Assembly: GCF_000243675.2 (NCBI RefSeq)
Contig: NZ_AHMM02000015.1
Location: forward strand, 310,001 to 374,000
From: Leptospira inadai serovar Lyme str. 10
GTDB lineage: Bacteria > Spirochaetota > Leptospiria > Leptospirales > Leptospiraceae
Direction: 5' to 3'
Length of the DNA: 64,000 nucleotides
Shown here: positions 38,195 to 47,712 of the stretch, in pieces
Numbering within the stretch: the first letter of the stretch is position 1
Layout of the letters: every line of letters begins with the position of its first letter
The notes under the pieces: model-generated
Database searches by the model: none
Seen by the model: the letters and a program-made list of their open reading frames with translations, nothing else
What the model was told of the DNA's origin: nothing
Translations under genes and position numbers: made by a program

Positions 38195-38227
38195 GGCGGA
38201 AGCAGGCTGACTGCCTCCGCTTTTTTA
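38195..38227 (+). terminator. Rho-independent terminator after rpoD
   Basis: GCGGA-A-GCAG and CTGC-C-TCCGC form a GC-rich stem around GCTGA, followed by TTTTTT. It closes the rpsU-dnaG-rpoD operon. It lies 1 base from the glpD stop on the other strand, and the stem could also help end glpD transcription. Confidence 0.85.
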
Positions 38228-38228
38228 T

Positions 38229-39848
38229 TTAACGGATGTTTGCTTCACCCGATATTGTCGACGCCAACGACTGAATTAGGGTCCGTGCAGACTCTTCCTG
38301 TCTTTTTCGTTCCGCTTCTTTCCAACCCAGAGATTTCGACAAAATTTGCGCAACCGGCGAGATCAATTTTCCGGCTAACTTTAAATCCACAAATTGAACC
38401 CGAAAACGTCTAGCGATTATATCCGTAATAGTCAGCGCAAATTCTTCGGAAATAAACCATTCTACTTCTTCTTTAAAGAATTCCAGTCCGGGACCTAGCG
38501 CAGTCGGCTTCTTACCGAGAATAGTAAAGACTTCTCCACCATAGGCATTTTGCAGGCGCTTCGAAGTTAGTTCCGACGTTTTATACGTTTTACCTATTTC
38601 CAGATATAATTGCTCCGAAAAGCCGGACTTCCCGGGAAAATCATACTGATACGTTTTACAACCGTTATTAGAGGAAAGATTTCCGTCTCGAATGACTCGA
38701 TCGATCAAGTCCTCCGCCATCTTACGGTACGTGGACCATTTCCCGCCTCCCATCGTAATCAGACCGGACGGAGAAGTTAAAATAACCTCCTCTCGGGAGA
38801 TACTTTTGGTATCTTGATTGCCTTCCGGAGAGATGAGAGGGCGAATACCGGCGTAAACCGAAATGATATCCTTTCGGGAAACGGACCTCTCCAAATAATC
38901 CGAACTCGTATTTAAGAGAAATTCCACTTCCGATTCCAAGGGCATCGGATCCTCGGATATGTCCTGAACCGGACTGTCGGTGGTGCCCAATACCACATGG
39001 TCTTCCCAAGGAATCATAAAAACGACTCGACCGTCTTTGGTTTTAGGGATAATTAATGCGGTATTGCATGGAATCGTCTCTTTTTTAAAAACCAAATGAA
39101 TTCCTTGACTCGGAGATAATACTCGGTACGTCCGAGGATCGTCCTTTAATCGAATATCATCCACCCATGGACCGGTCGCATTAACGACAACCTTAGCTTT
39201 GACATCCACCGCTTGTTCGGAAATACGATCCTTAACTTTCGCTCCGATGATCTTACCGTCTTTCTTCCTAAAAGAGAGTAATTCGGCGCGATTGAGGACG
39301 ACTGCTCCTTCCTTTTGCGCCGAGCGCGCGAGTAAAACGTTTAAGCGAGAATCGTTAAATTGAGAGTCATAATATAGAATTCCCCCGACAAGATGTTCTT
39401 TTTTGAGGGATGGAAAATCAGTTAATACTTCCTCTTTGGTAATGCGCTTGTGAGGCGGAAGTTTTCCTCTCCAAGCTAAGATATCATACATAGTCATTCC
39501 GATACTATAGTAGGGTTTTTCGTAGAATTTATAAGTAGGTAAGACGAACGGCAGCGGTTTCACAAGATGGGGGGCATTTTCCAAAAGTCTTTGTCTTTCG
39601 GTTAAGGCTTCATGGATCAATTTGAAATGGAATTGCGCCAAATAGCGCACTCCTCCGTGAATCAGTTTGGTGGATCGGGAAGAAGTTCCCGAAGCAAAGT
39701 CGGCCTTCTCGATCAAAGCGACTTTGAGACCTCGCAGACTTGCATCCAGAGCCGCTCCGGCTCCGGTCGCTCCTCCGCCTAAAATGAGGACATCGAACTC
39801 GGTCTCCGAAAGGCTCCGAAATCTAGTTTTACGGTCTTGTTTTTGCAT
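38229..39848 (-). CDS. glpD: Glycerol-3-phosphate dehydrogenase (FAD)
   Basis: This 539-residue protein has an N-terminal FAD-binding Rossmann motif (DVLILGGGATGAGAALDASL, residues about 19-38). The GlpD signature ASGTSSRSTKLIHGGVRYL follows, then VNATGPWVDDIR and a C-terminal DAO_C domain. It oxidises glycerol-3-phosphate to dihydroxyacetone phosphate and feeds electrons to quinone at the inner membrane. This is useful when phospholipid glycerol is consumed. It is divergent from tyrS, with an 84-base gap that must hold both promoters. Confidence 0.94.
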   Translation of the reverse strand: MQKQDRKTRFRSLSETEFDVLILGGGATGAGAALDASLRGLKVALIEKADFASGTSSRSTKLIHGGVRYLAQFHFKLIHEALTERQRLLENAPHLVKPLPFVLPTYKFYEKPYYSIGMTMYDILAWRGKLPPHKRITKEEVLTDFPSLKKEHLVGGILYYDSQFNDSRLNVLLARSAQKEGAVVLNRAELLSFRKKDGKIIGAKVKDRISEQAVDVKAKVVVNATGPWVDDIRLKDDPRTYRVLSPSQGIHLVFKKETIPCNTALIIPKTKDGRVVFMIPWEDHVVLGTTDSPVQDISEDPMPLESEVEFLLNTSSDYLERSVSRKDIISVYAGIRPLISPEGNQDTKSISREEVILTSPSGLITMGGGKWSTYRKMAEDLIDRVIRDGNLSSNNGCKTYQYDFPGKSGFSEQLYLEIGKTYKTSELTSKRLQNAYGGEVFTILGKKPTALGPGLEFFKEEVEWFISEEFALTITDIIARRFRVQFVDLKLAGKLISPVAQILSKSLGWKEAERKRQEESARTLIQSLASTISGEANIR

Positions 39849-39932
39849 GCGTAACGTCTTCCTGCTTTACAGGGTGGTTTCCGCCTGCGAATTTGCAAAT
39901 AGATTTCCTAAACAAGAACGAACTCGGACTAC

Positions 39933-41150
39933 ATGGAAGCAAAGAAACAAATCGAAATCATCAGGCGCGGATGCGTGGATGTGATTAGCGAAGAGGAACT
40001 TCTCGCTAAGCTGAACAAGAAAAAAACTCTCAAAATCAAGGCGGGCTTCGATCCGACCGCCCCGGATCTTCACTTAGGCCATTTCGTCCTCCTTAGAAAA
40101 ATGCGACACTTCCAGGAGCTGGGACACGAGGTTCATTTTCTATTGGGCGATTTTACGGCGATGATCGGAGATCCTACGGGAAAATCCGAAACTAGGAAAC
40201 GTCTCTCTAGAGAAGAAGTCCTAGAAAATTCCAAAACCTACCAGAACCAAGTGTTTAAAGTGTTGGATAAGGATAAAACTAAGATAGTCTATAACTCTTC
40301 CTGGTGTTCTCGGATGAACTTCGAAAACGTTCTCGTTTTATCCTCCAAATACAGTGTGGCCCGATTATTGGAGAGAGATGATTTTAGCAAGAGATACAAA
40401 TCCGGTCAGTCTATTTCCCTAATAGAATTTTTATATCCGTTGGTTCAGGGATATGACTCGGTAGAAATGGAATCCGACGTGGAGTTAGGGGGAACGGATC
40501 AAAAATTCAATCTACTAGTAGGACGCGACTTACAGCGCGAATACGGTAAGGAACCTCAATGCGTCTTGACCGTTCCGTTATTAGTCGGATTGGACGGCGT
40601 AAAAAAAATGTCCAAGTCTCTGGGTAACTATGTAGGAATAACGGAAGAACCGATAGATATGTTCGGGAAATTAATGTCCATATCCGACGACCTTATGTGG
40701 AATTATTACGAATTACTGACGGATCTCCCCCTGGATAAAATTTCCGAAAGAAAGAAAGGAATGGAATCCGGAAGTCTACATCCAAAAGAAGCGAAGACCG
40801 AGTTGGCGAAATTGATCATGGATCAATTTTCTCCCGCAGAAAAGAATGCGGAGGCAATCGAGGAATGGGGTAAGATTCACAATCCTAAATCCAGAGCGAT
40901 TCCGGAGGATATTACGGTTACGCAACTTGGGCAGGAGTTTTTTGCGGAATCGGAAACGCCCCAATTAGTTTGGGTTCTCGCGAAGCTAAGTTTTATTCCG
41001 TCCGTTTCCGAAGGAAGAAGAATTATTAAATCAGGCGGAATTTATGTCAACGAGGAGAAACTCGGAGACGAGAAATTTACTCTGGCACGGGGCAGAGAAT
41101 ACTTGATTCGACAAGGAAAAAAAGGAAAATTCCTCCGTCTGATCAGTTAG
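39933..41150 (+). CDS. tyrS: Tyrosyl-tRNA synthetase
   Basis: The 405-residue class I synthetase has HLGH (residues 47-50) as its HIGH motif and KMSKS at residues 225-229. The tyrosine-binding part has [18 protein letters not shown] and [20 protein letters not shown]-terminal S4 RNA-binding domain follows ([20 protein letters not shown]). It charges tRNA-Tyr in the cytoplasm. Its layout is that of the shorter TyrZ-like branch. A polysaccharide deacetylase gene follows after 20 bases, so the two may share a transcript. Confidence 0.96.
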   Translation: MEAKKQIEIIRRGCVDVISEEELLAKLNKKKTLKIKAGFDPTAPDLHLGHFVLLRKMRHFQELGHEVHFLLGDFTAMIGDPTGKSETRKRLSREEVLENSKTYQNQVFKVLDKDKTKIVYNSSWCSRMNFENVLVLSSKYSVARLLERDDFSKRYKSGQSISLIEFLYPLVQGYDSVEMESDVELGGTDQKFNLLVGRDLQREYGKEPQCVLTVPLLVGLDGVKKMSKSLGNYVGITEEPIDMFGKLMSISDDLMWNYYELLTDLPLDKISERKKGMESGSLHPKEAKTELAKLIMDQFSPAEKNAEAIEEWGKIHNPKSRAIPEDITVTQLGQEFFAESETPQLVWVLAKLSFIPSVSEGRRIIKSGGIYVNEEKLGDEKFTLARGREYLIRQGKKGKFLRLIS

Positions 41151-41170
41151 TCGGGCAATCTATATTATTT

Positions 41171-42367
41171 ATGCTTAGCGAAGAAGAATCGTCCGTCCTT
41201 TCAAAAACGATTAAGGAAATCCAGGATACGGGAATTCAGTCCGAAGTTTTGGAAAGGAAATTTCGTACTATAAGATTGGCTTCCTCCGGACTTTTCTTTT
41301 TGATTTTGATCGTTACGACGGTTTTTGCTTTGGCGCGCAGACTCGACTCTCTCCAGACAACCGTCGAAAAGCAGAATAAGGTCATCTCGGTCTTATCCGA
41401 AGACATTACGAGTCTCCGCCTGGACGAACAACAGAGAGAAGAGGAAGTTTTACGATTTAAATCCTCCTTACTGGACGATGTTCCCGAAGGTGACTTACAC
41501 GAAGAGGTGGAAAAAAATCTCGAAATTTTGAATCGGTCTCTCCCAACGAAAGGGATCGGAAAAAATATCACTCGAGGAAACGTAAAATTTAAGGAAATCG
41601 CGCTTACTTTCGATCTAGGCACGGGAGAAGATTTACAAATTCTTTATGAGTTCATGAGTCGCTTTCCGATTAAGGTTACATTATTCGTATCGAACGAAAA
41701 TCCTGCAAAGAAGGGCGGTTCTCTTTTTTCCAATACGAACATACAGTATTTGAAAAAACTGGTCGCCTTAAAGGGAAGGGTAGTGTTTGGAAACCATACG
41801 TGGAGTCATTACAATCTCCCGCGGAGTTTAAGAGAACCCTCGCTACGAAAACGAGCCTTGCTCAGCTACGTGAACGATGAAATTCCCGATCTGAACGATT
41901 TACTGGAAGAAATGAAAGCGGTCGAAGAAAAATTTCGACTTCTAACGGGAGCCGAGTTGACTAAATATTATCGCTTGCCGTACGGCGCAGTCGATCCGAT
42001 TCTGCTGGATACTTATGCCAACTACGGATATGAAAATCATATTTTTTGGAGCAATAATTCCGTAGGTTCATTGGATGTTCCCGATTTCGTTTATAAGAAA
42101 TACGTAGCAAGAAAGGATTCCGCCGGAAAAACAAAACTGATTCAAAATCCGCATTATAAAACCAAACAAGAGATGCTGGATTTTCTTTATCGCTGGGAGC
42201 AGTCCGACAAAAACGGAATGAACGGCGCAATCATACTAATGCATTTAGGATCGCCTAGGCAGACGGAGAAACTAATCTATATTTTACCCGATTTTATCCA
42301 AGCGATGCTGGATAAAGGTTATAAATTCGTGACAGTTCCGGAAATACTAAACGACCGGCAAGACTAA
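41171..42367 (+). CDS. Membrane-anchored polysaccharide deacetylase
   Basis: The product has 398 residues. One TM segment (about 36-56: GLFFLILIVTTVFALA) leads to a coiled-coil linker (60-120) and a NodB-type domain. The NodB motifs are present: TFDLGTGED (a variant of TFDDG with Leu in place of the second Asp), HTWSH (metal-binding HxxxH), and YYRLPYGAVD. It probably faces the periplasm and removes acetyl groups from peptidoglycan or another glycan. The change at the metal/catalytic Asp of motif 1 is noteworthy, as some NodB proteins with it are inactive. Confidence 0.88.
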   Translation: MLSEEESSVLSKTIKEIQDTGIQSEVLERKFRTIRLASSGLFFLILIVTTVFALARRLDSLQTTVEKQNKVISVLSEDITSLRLDEQQREEEVLRFKSSLLDDVPEGDLHEEVEKNLEILNRSLPTKGIGKNITRGNVKFKEIALTFDLGTGEDLQILYEFMSRFPIKVTLFVSNENPAKKGGSLFSNTNIQYLKKLVALKGRVVFGNHTWSHYNLPRSLREPSLRKRALLSYVNDEIPDLNDLLEEMKAVEEKFRLLTGAELTKYYRLPYGAVDPILLDTYANYGYENHIFWSNNSVGSLDVPDFVYKKYVARKDSAGKTKLIQNPHYKTKQEMLDFLYRWEQSDKNGMNGAIILMHLGSPRQTEKLIYILPDFIQAMLDKGYKFVTVPEILNDRQD

Positions 42368-42607
42368 GCTTTACCGAGTAGACCGAGCCGGCGACGAGTT
42401 CCTCTATCCCCCTTTCTAGTATGTATTTATGCATTATAGGAAAGGCGAATGACTATTAAAATATGTTTTCTACTGAGATTGCGATTACATGGAATAGCTA
42501 ATACTCCGGAATCATTTCCTACCGATATTCTCATCCGTGAGGAAAAAGAGAACCCATGAAATGAAACTGGAAAAATAGTTACTTCGAGAAAGTTTTATAG
42601 AAACCCT

Positions 42608-45600
42608 CTATCTTTTCTTTTTTTCCTTTTGAGGCGTCGGGGAAGAAGCGAAAGAATATGTTACCGATTTCGGTTTTGTATTCCAAATTCGTTCCGACAG
42701 ACCGCTAAACCAAGTCTGGTACCGATATAGATGCAGATAAAATACCGGAACCATGACCAGAGTTACTAAACTCGCAAAAGCCAGCCCCCAACCGAATGCT
42801 AAAGCCATCGGAACCAAAAACGGATCGAATCCTCCGATTCCGTACGCGGTAGGCAGCAACCCCAGGACGGTGGTTACCGTAGTTAAAATGACCGCACGGA
42901 GTCGTAAATTTCCCGTTTCAAGAAGCACTTCTATAATATCTTTGTTCGGGTTATTCTTTCGCAGTGAGTTTGCAAAATCCACGAGCACGATCGAGTCGTT
43001 AACTACAACCCCCGAAAGGCCCACGATTCCTAGAAATGCCAGGAATCCGAAGTATTCTCCGTGAGAAACGAAAGCAAGAATGACTCCGATAAACGAAAAT
43101 GGAATCGCGCTCACTACGACTAAGGGCTGCAATAAGGAACCGAATAAAGAAGCCAGTATGATATAAATGATCAAAAAGGCGGCAGCAAAAGCGAGTCCCA
43201 AGGATTTAAAAGAATCGTCGGTGTCCTTATTTTCTCCTCCGAAACGCACCGTATATCCCGGATACTTTTCGAGAATCTTGCGGGCATCCGCCAATTTTTT
43301 ACTTTCCGAGTTGGCCTTACTCGGATTCGTATTTTTACCGGAAGCGAGATTTGCGGAAACGGTCATGACTCGTTTCCCATCCAAATGATTGATATTGGAG
43401 AAGCCGGGATTTTTTTGTATTGTGATGAGTCTCGAAACAGGAATCATTTTTCCCTGCAAATTCGAGACATATACGTGATTCAAGCTGCCGACGGACTGAC
43501 GATAGGATTCGGGAAAGCGCACCTTTACTTCCACCTCCTCGTCGGTTCGCTTAATCTTAGTCGCGACCGTTCCTTGAAAGGCAGTATTGATGGCTTGTGC
43601 AACTCGACTCACCGAAACGCCCGCGGTCGAAGCAAGCGATTCGCTTACCTTGATCCGAACCTCGTCCTTTCCTTCGTTAAAATCATCGGCGATATCGGTA
43701 ACCCCGTTCACTTTTCCCAAGACGTCTTTGTACTCGGCGGCGATTTTCAGCAGCGTATCGTATTCATCGCCTCGGATTTCGATTGCGATCGGCTTTCCTA
43801 CGGGAGGTCCTCCGGAAAGTTTTTCGTATTCAAGCGCGACTAACTTTCCGCGCAAGGATGCGAATTCTTCCGGAATCGCCGTCGGTTCATCGGTATCGCA
43901 TTCGTCCTTCTTATCCGCAGTTTCTTTTTTGATCCGTCCTTCTTCGATTTTACGGGATTCGTCGTTCAGGAGCCAAAGAGTCTTCTTTCGTAATCGCCTG
44001 ATGATGTCGTCTGTCTTATGGCATTTTTTGCGATTTTCTTCTGCGGTTAAATAAGCCATCGTCATTCCAAAATGTTTTCCACGTTTGGTGAACGGATCGT
44101 TAGGATTTGCCTGAATGATCCCGACTCTTGTGGCAAAATTTTCCAAATCTTCAGGAGGAATCTTTGCGATTTCCTTTTCGATCACCTTTAGATAACGATA
44201 TGTTTCCGTCAGACTGGCTCCCGTCTTGGCAGTGATTTTAGCGTAAAACTGATCTACCGAACCTGGAAATAATTTGAATCGCGGGTAATTTGCGAGAATG
44301 ATAAAACTTACGATCAGAAGCCCGACGATTCCGAAAGTCATGGCCCAAGGGTGGGCGAGAGAAAACTTTAAAACGGGAATGTATTTCGTATTGCGAAATC
44401 TCGCGAACCAACCCGATTCTCCCTTAATTTCTCCCGTTTTTACATTTCTCTTATTGATGTCGTATAAGTGATTCGGAAGAATAAAAAAAGCCTCGGAGAG
44501 GGAAGCGCAAAGTGCGATGATCACGACTAAAGGGATACTATAGACGAATTTTCCGAAGATTCCCGACATGAACAACATCGGGGCGAAAGCGGCTATAGTC
44601 GTCGTAACCGTCGCGGTAACCGGGGAAACGACTTCCAAGGTACCCTTTAATGTGGCTTCGTAAGGGGGAAGACCTTCCTCGATATACCTGTACACGTTCT
44701 CACAGATGATAATGGCGTCATCGACGAGTATTCCGACGACCAGTACGAGACCGAACATCGAAATCAAATTTAATGTCAGTCCGAAATAATTCATTAATAT
44801 GAACGTTGCGCCGAATGAAACCGGAATTCCGAGCGCAGTCATTAAGGCGACTCTCCAACCTAAAAAGAAAAATAGGGAAGCCGTCACTAAAACCATTCCG
44901 AAACCCGCGTTCGAGATGAGTACATTCAATCGGCGACGAATGTATTTGGATAAATCGTTTACGAAGGCATATTCGAATTCTTTATTGTTTTGTCGGAATT
45001 TTTCGACGGTTTTTTTCACGTCGTCCACGACCTTGATCGCGTCCGAACTTTGTCGTTTTAAAACCGTTAAGGCGACGGTTTTTCTCCCGTTCACATTTTC
45101 TAAGTAATCGGCTTCCTTCAAACCTTCCGTGACTTTAGATACGTCCTGAACGCGAATCGCATATCCGATCTCGTTGCCTCTGACATGCACTCTGGAAATC
45201 TCTTCGGGAGTATCGAATTCTCCCACGGTTCGAAGAATGATTTCATTTTCGGAACCGGTCACATTTCCACCGGGTACATTTACATTTCGATTTCGTAATG
45301 CACTAATTACGTCTTGGCCGGTCAAGTAATGGCTATTCAAACTGCTCGGGTTCAGATCCACCTGCATTTCGGTGTCTCTCCATCCGCGACGTACGACTTT
45401 GGCTACTCCGGAAATATCGAGGAGTGATTGCTCTACGATTTTTGCGTGGGCTTTCAGTTTCTTCTCGGATTCTACGGAGCCGTCGTCGTTTTTCAGAGTT
45501 ACGGAAACTTCGATAACCGGAGTCCTCGCAGTCGTAATCTCGGTAACGATCGGATCTTCCGCGTCTTCCGGAATATCCTCCACTCGGTCGATTGCGGATT

Positions 45601-45931
45601 TGATATCGTCTACGACTTTTTGGGAATCCTTTGCATCAGGGTCTAGAGTGACTACAATGCCGGACCGCCCCTCGATCGAAGCGGATCTATATTCTTTGAT
45701 TCCGTCCACTTCCTTGATCGCTTTCTCCAAAGGATTTGTGACCAATTTCTCTACTTCTTGAGGGGAAGCCCCCGGATACAAAGTGGAAATCGAAACTATG
45801 TCGAAATTGATATTAGGAAATGCTTCCCTGTTCATCAAAATGGCGGTCAGCCCGCCGAACATGATAATAAGGAAGGTAAGAAGATTGACGAAGATACTCT
45901 TCGAGAGAAAATATTCTAGAATAGTTTTCAT
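42608..45931 (-). CDS. RND efflux transporter (AcrB/HAE1 type)
   Basis: This 1107-residue protein has the full RND layout with both relay aspartates in TM4 ([20 protein letters not shown]) and the second-half motif [20 protein letters not shown]. Porter motifs include [21 protein letters not shown] 50-residue charged insert in the second porter half (about 645-710, rich in Lys/Glu, with CDTDEP) makes it longer than AcrB (1049). No adaptor or channel gene is adjacent, so it may share those of another system. It is the last gene of the minus-strand run tRNA-Ala, hydrolase-like, def, RND. Confidence 0.94.
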   Translation of the reverse strand: MKTILEYFLSKSIFVNLLTFLIIMFGGLTAILMNREAFPNINFDIVSISTLYPGASPQEVEKLVTNPLEKAIKEVDGIKEYRSASIEGRSGIVVTLDPDAKDSQKVVDDIKSAIDRVEDIPEDAEDPIVTEITTARTPVIEVSVTLKNDDGSVESEKKLKAHAKIVEQSLLDISGVAKVVRRGWRDTEMQVDLNPSSLNSHYLTGQDVISALRNRNVNVPGGNVTGSENEIILRTVGEFDTPEEISRVHVRGNEIGYAIRVQDVSKVTEGLKEADYLENVNGRKTVALTVLKRQSSDAIKVVDDVKKTVEKFRQNNKEFEYAFVNDLSKYIRRRLNVLISNAGFGMVLVTASLFFFLGWRVALMTALGIPVSFGATFILMNYFGLTLNLISMFGLVLVVGILVDDAIIICENVYRYIEEGLPPYEATLKGTLEVVSPVTATVTTTIAAFAPMLFMSGIFGKFVYSIPLVVIIALCASLSEAFFILPNHLYDINKRNVKTGEIKGESGWFARFRNTKYIPVLKFSLAHPWAMTFGIVGLLIVSFIILANYPRFKLFPGSVDQFYAKITAKTGASLTETYRYLKVIEKEIAKIPPEDLENFATRVGIIQANPNDPFTKRGKHFGMTMAYLTAEENRKKCHKTDDIIRRLRKKTLWLLNDESRKIEEGRIKKETADKKDECDTDEPTAIPEEFASLRGKLVALEYEKLSGGPPVGKPIAIEIRGDEYDTLLKIAAEYKDVLGKVNGVTDIADDFNEGKDEVRIKVSESLASTAGVSVSRVAQAINTAFQGTVATKIKRTDEEVEVKVRFPESYRQSVGSLNHVYVSNLQGKMIPVSRLITIQKNPGFSNINHLDGKRVMTVSANLASGKNTNPSKANSESKKLADARKILEKYPGYTVRFGGENKDTDDSFKSLGLAFAAAFLIIYIILASLFGSLLQPLVVVSAIPFSFIGVILAFVSHGEYFGFLAFLGIVGLSGVVVNDSIVLVDFANSLRKNNPNKDIIEVLLETGNLRLRAVILTTVTTVLGLLPTAYGIGGFDPFLVPMALAFGWGLAFASLVTLVMVPVFYLHLYRYQTWFSGLSERIWNTKPKSVTYSFASSPTPQKEKKKR

Positions 45932-45968
45932 GGAGGAACCCCGTCTAGGTGGTTTGAAAGACGAATGA

Positions 45969-46505
45969 TCAGTCTAGGATCGGACCTGTCAATTCCATAG
46001 AATCGTTAAAACCAAAAAGTTTGGTGCTTTTTAGACGATCTACGTAGAGGACACCCTTCAAATGGTCGCATTCATGCTGAAAAACGATGGCTTCATAACC
46101 TTGTAACACTTCTTCGTGCCGGTTCCCTTTTTCATCCATCCATATGACTCGAATTTTATTCGGCCTTTCCACAAAGCCTCTCATTCCGGGAACAGAAAGA
46201 CAACCTTCCCAATTTCCGTCGACCGATTCGACCAAGGGAGTAATCTCCGGATTCAGAATCACCCGCTCGGGAACTCGGGAACTTTCCGGATAATCTTCCT
46301 TTGGATCCGTGCCAACGACGACTATCTGTTTAAGAATTCCGATCTGAGGAGCCGCTAGACCGACTCCCTCCGCGTGTCGCATCGTATCAAACATATCTTT
46401 AATGAGCTTTTTAAACTCTTTGGTTTGAAGTTCGTCAGGATGCACCGGCTCGCTAATTTTACGAAGTATCGGATCGCCTATCTTAAGAATTTTACGAATG
46501 GACAT
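45969..46505 (-). CDS. def: Peptide deformylase
   Basis: At 178 residues this is normal for deformylase. The three motifs are [10 protein letters not shown] (residues 47-56), EGCLS (100-104, metal-binding Cys) and HECDH (144-148, two metal-binding His plus catalytic Glu). It removes the N-formyl group from new proteins, co-translationally, in the cytoplasm. It lies 6 bases after the hydrolase-like gene and 37 bases before the RND gene. Confidence 0.97.
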   Translation of the reverse strand: MSIRKILKIGDPILRKISEPVHPDELQTKEFKKLIKDMFDTMRHAEGVGLAAPQIGILKQIVVVGTDPKEDYPESSRVPERVILNPEITPLVESVDGNWEGCLSVPGMRGFVERPNKIRVIWMDEKGNRHEEVLQGYEAIVFQHECDHLKGVLYVDRLKSTKLFGFNDSMELTGPILD

Positions 46506-46511
46506 ATCAAT

Positions 46512-47198
46512 TTAGAATTTAGTCTTAATCCTAGACTTAGACCGCTTTTGCCCACTACTATTCCAGAACAACTCCAGGATTTTATCCAACTTAAGCATTT
46601 CCGGTTCGGAAAATCGAGGATTTCTGGTTTCCCAACGATAAATTTGAGTTCGCTTGGACAATCGAGAAAGCTGTTCCGCCTGTGCCGATAGTTGTCCGAC
46701 GGTTCTAGGTAAGAGAACCCCTAACGATACGGAAATTTGAGATTCGTAAATGTCGTTCTGATCAAACTGAGAAAGAATTTTATCCAATGAAAACGGATTG
46801 GTAATGAATCGCGGTAAAAGGCTTAGATTTTTTAGAATCCAGTCCGCCTTCTCCAAAATCGGCAGAGCAAATCCGGAAACCGGGCTAGGGTTTGGAAAGA
46901 GCAGAAAAAGAGATTGAATCGATTCCTTTTTTTTTAACGCGAGTTCCCATGCAAATCTAGCCGAGAAACCTTCCGCAACCATATTTACTTTTCTTTTTCT
47001 GGAGGAGAAATACTCAAATAGCTCGTTGAAAGTCTCCGTTCCTGAGTTCTTAGGAGGAACGGCAAACGTTAAATAAGAACCGGTTGGTGAATTCGGCTCT
47101 TTCGAAGAAAAAGACAAATTCCAACTATCCCTGATCCAGAGAATTTCTTCTCCTTTAGGGGTTCCTTTACTAGTAAAACTCCAATGGTTATCGTTCAT
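46512..47198 (-). CDS. Alpha/beta-hydrolase-like hypothetical protein
   Basis: About 228 residues are read from ATG 47198; a TTG at 47207 is in frame, but GGGA sits between the two starts and favours the ATG weakly. The middle has VNMVAEGFSARFAWELALKK, which looks like an alpha/beta-hydrolase nucleophile elbow (GFSAR, not the usual GxSxG) after a predicted beta strand. SIQSLFLLFPNPSPVSGF follows. No clear acid/His partners are visible. Function unknown. It ends 6 bases before def. Confidence 0.6.
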   Translation of the reverse strand: MNDNHWSFTSKGTPKGEEILWIRDSWNLSFSSKEPNSPTGSYLTFAVPPKNSGTETFNELFEYFSSRKRKVNMVAEGFSARFAWELALKKKESIQSLFLLFPNPSPVSGFALPILEKADWILKNLSLLPRFITNPFSLDKILSQFDQNDIYESQISVSLGVLLPRTVGQLSAQAEQLSRLSKRTQIYRWETRNPRFSEPEMLKLDKILELFWNSSGQKRSKSRIKTKF

Positions 47199-47263
47199 CG
47201 GTCCCAAAAGATATTGACAGTGATTGCGAAACGTAAGTAGTTATAGGAGAATTGGGAAGGCGC

Positions 47264-47336
<73 letters not shown>

Positions 47337-47397
47337 TCGGGCCCCACGATCCCATGAGAGGTCGTGCTGTCAATAGATAATTGTTAGGAGCATGTGG

Positions 47398-47703
47398 ATG
47401 AGCGAATCCATAGAGGAATTAAAGAAAAAAATAAAAATCCAGAACGACATTATCAAGGGCTACGAAAAAGTCCTGCGACTGAACGAACAGGAATTAGAAA
47501 ACGCTGATGAAATCATAAGAATGTACGAAACGATTATTCAATATTCCGGACAAGAATTGAAAGACGTACGGGAAGCGTTTGACGCAACCTCGGTCGTTAC
47601 AAATCTTTCTAGAGATGAACTCATTTCTGCAATGAATCGAATCAAAGAATTGGAACTTGCTAACAAGAAACTTCGGGAAGAATCTCTTAAGTTTCATTCT
47701 TAA
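47398..47703 (+). CDS. Coiled-coil hypothetical protein
   Basis: The product is 101 residues from ATG 47398, chosen because AGGAG lies about 7 bases upstream; ATG 47392 would be too close. Nearly the whole protein is a heptad-type coiled coil (IEELKKKIKIQNDIIKGYEK, then QELENADEIIRMYETIIQYS). It ends 9 bases before the GAF/PP2C phosphatase gene and is probably cotranscribed, so it may be a dimerising partner or sensor element for that phosphatase. Function unknown. Confidence 0.7.
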   Translation: MSESIEELKKKIKIQNDIIKGYEKVLRLNEQELENADEIIRMYETIIQYSGQELKDVREAFDATSVVTNLSRDELISAMNRIKELELANKKLREESLKFHS

Positions 47704-47712
47704 ACTTCACCA

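Noticed and set aside
43385..44054. Two plus-strand open frames of about 150 codons opposite the RND gene
   Set aside because: They overlap each other and the well-supported RND gene, and the products have no domain-like pattern.
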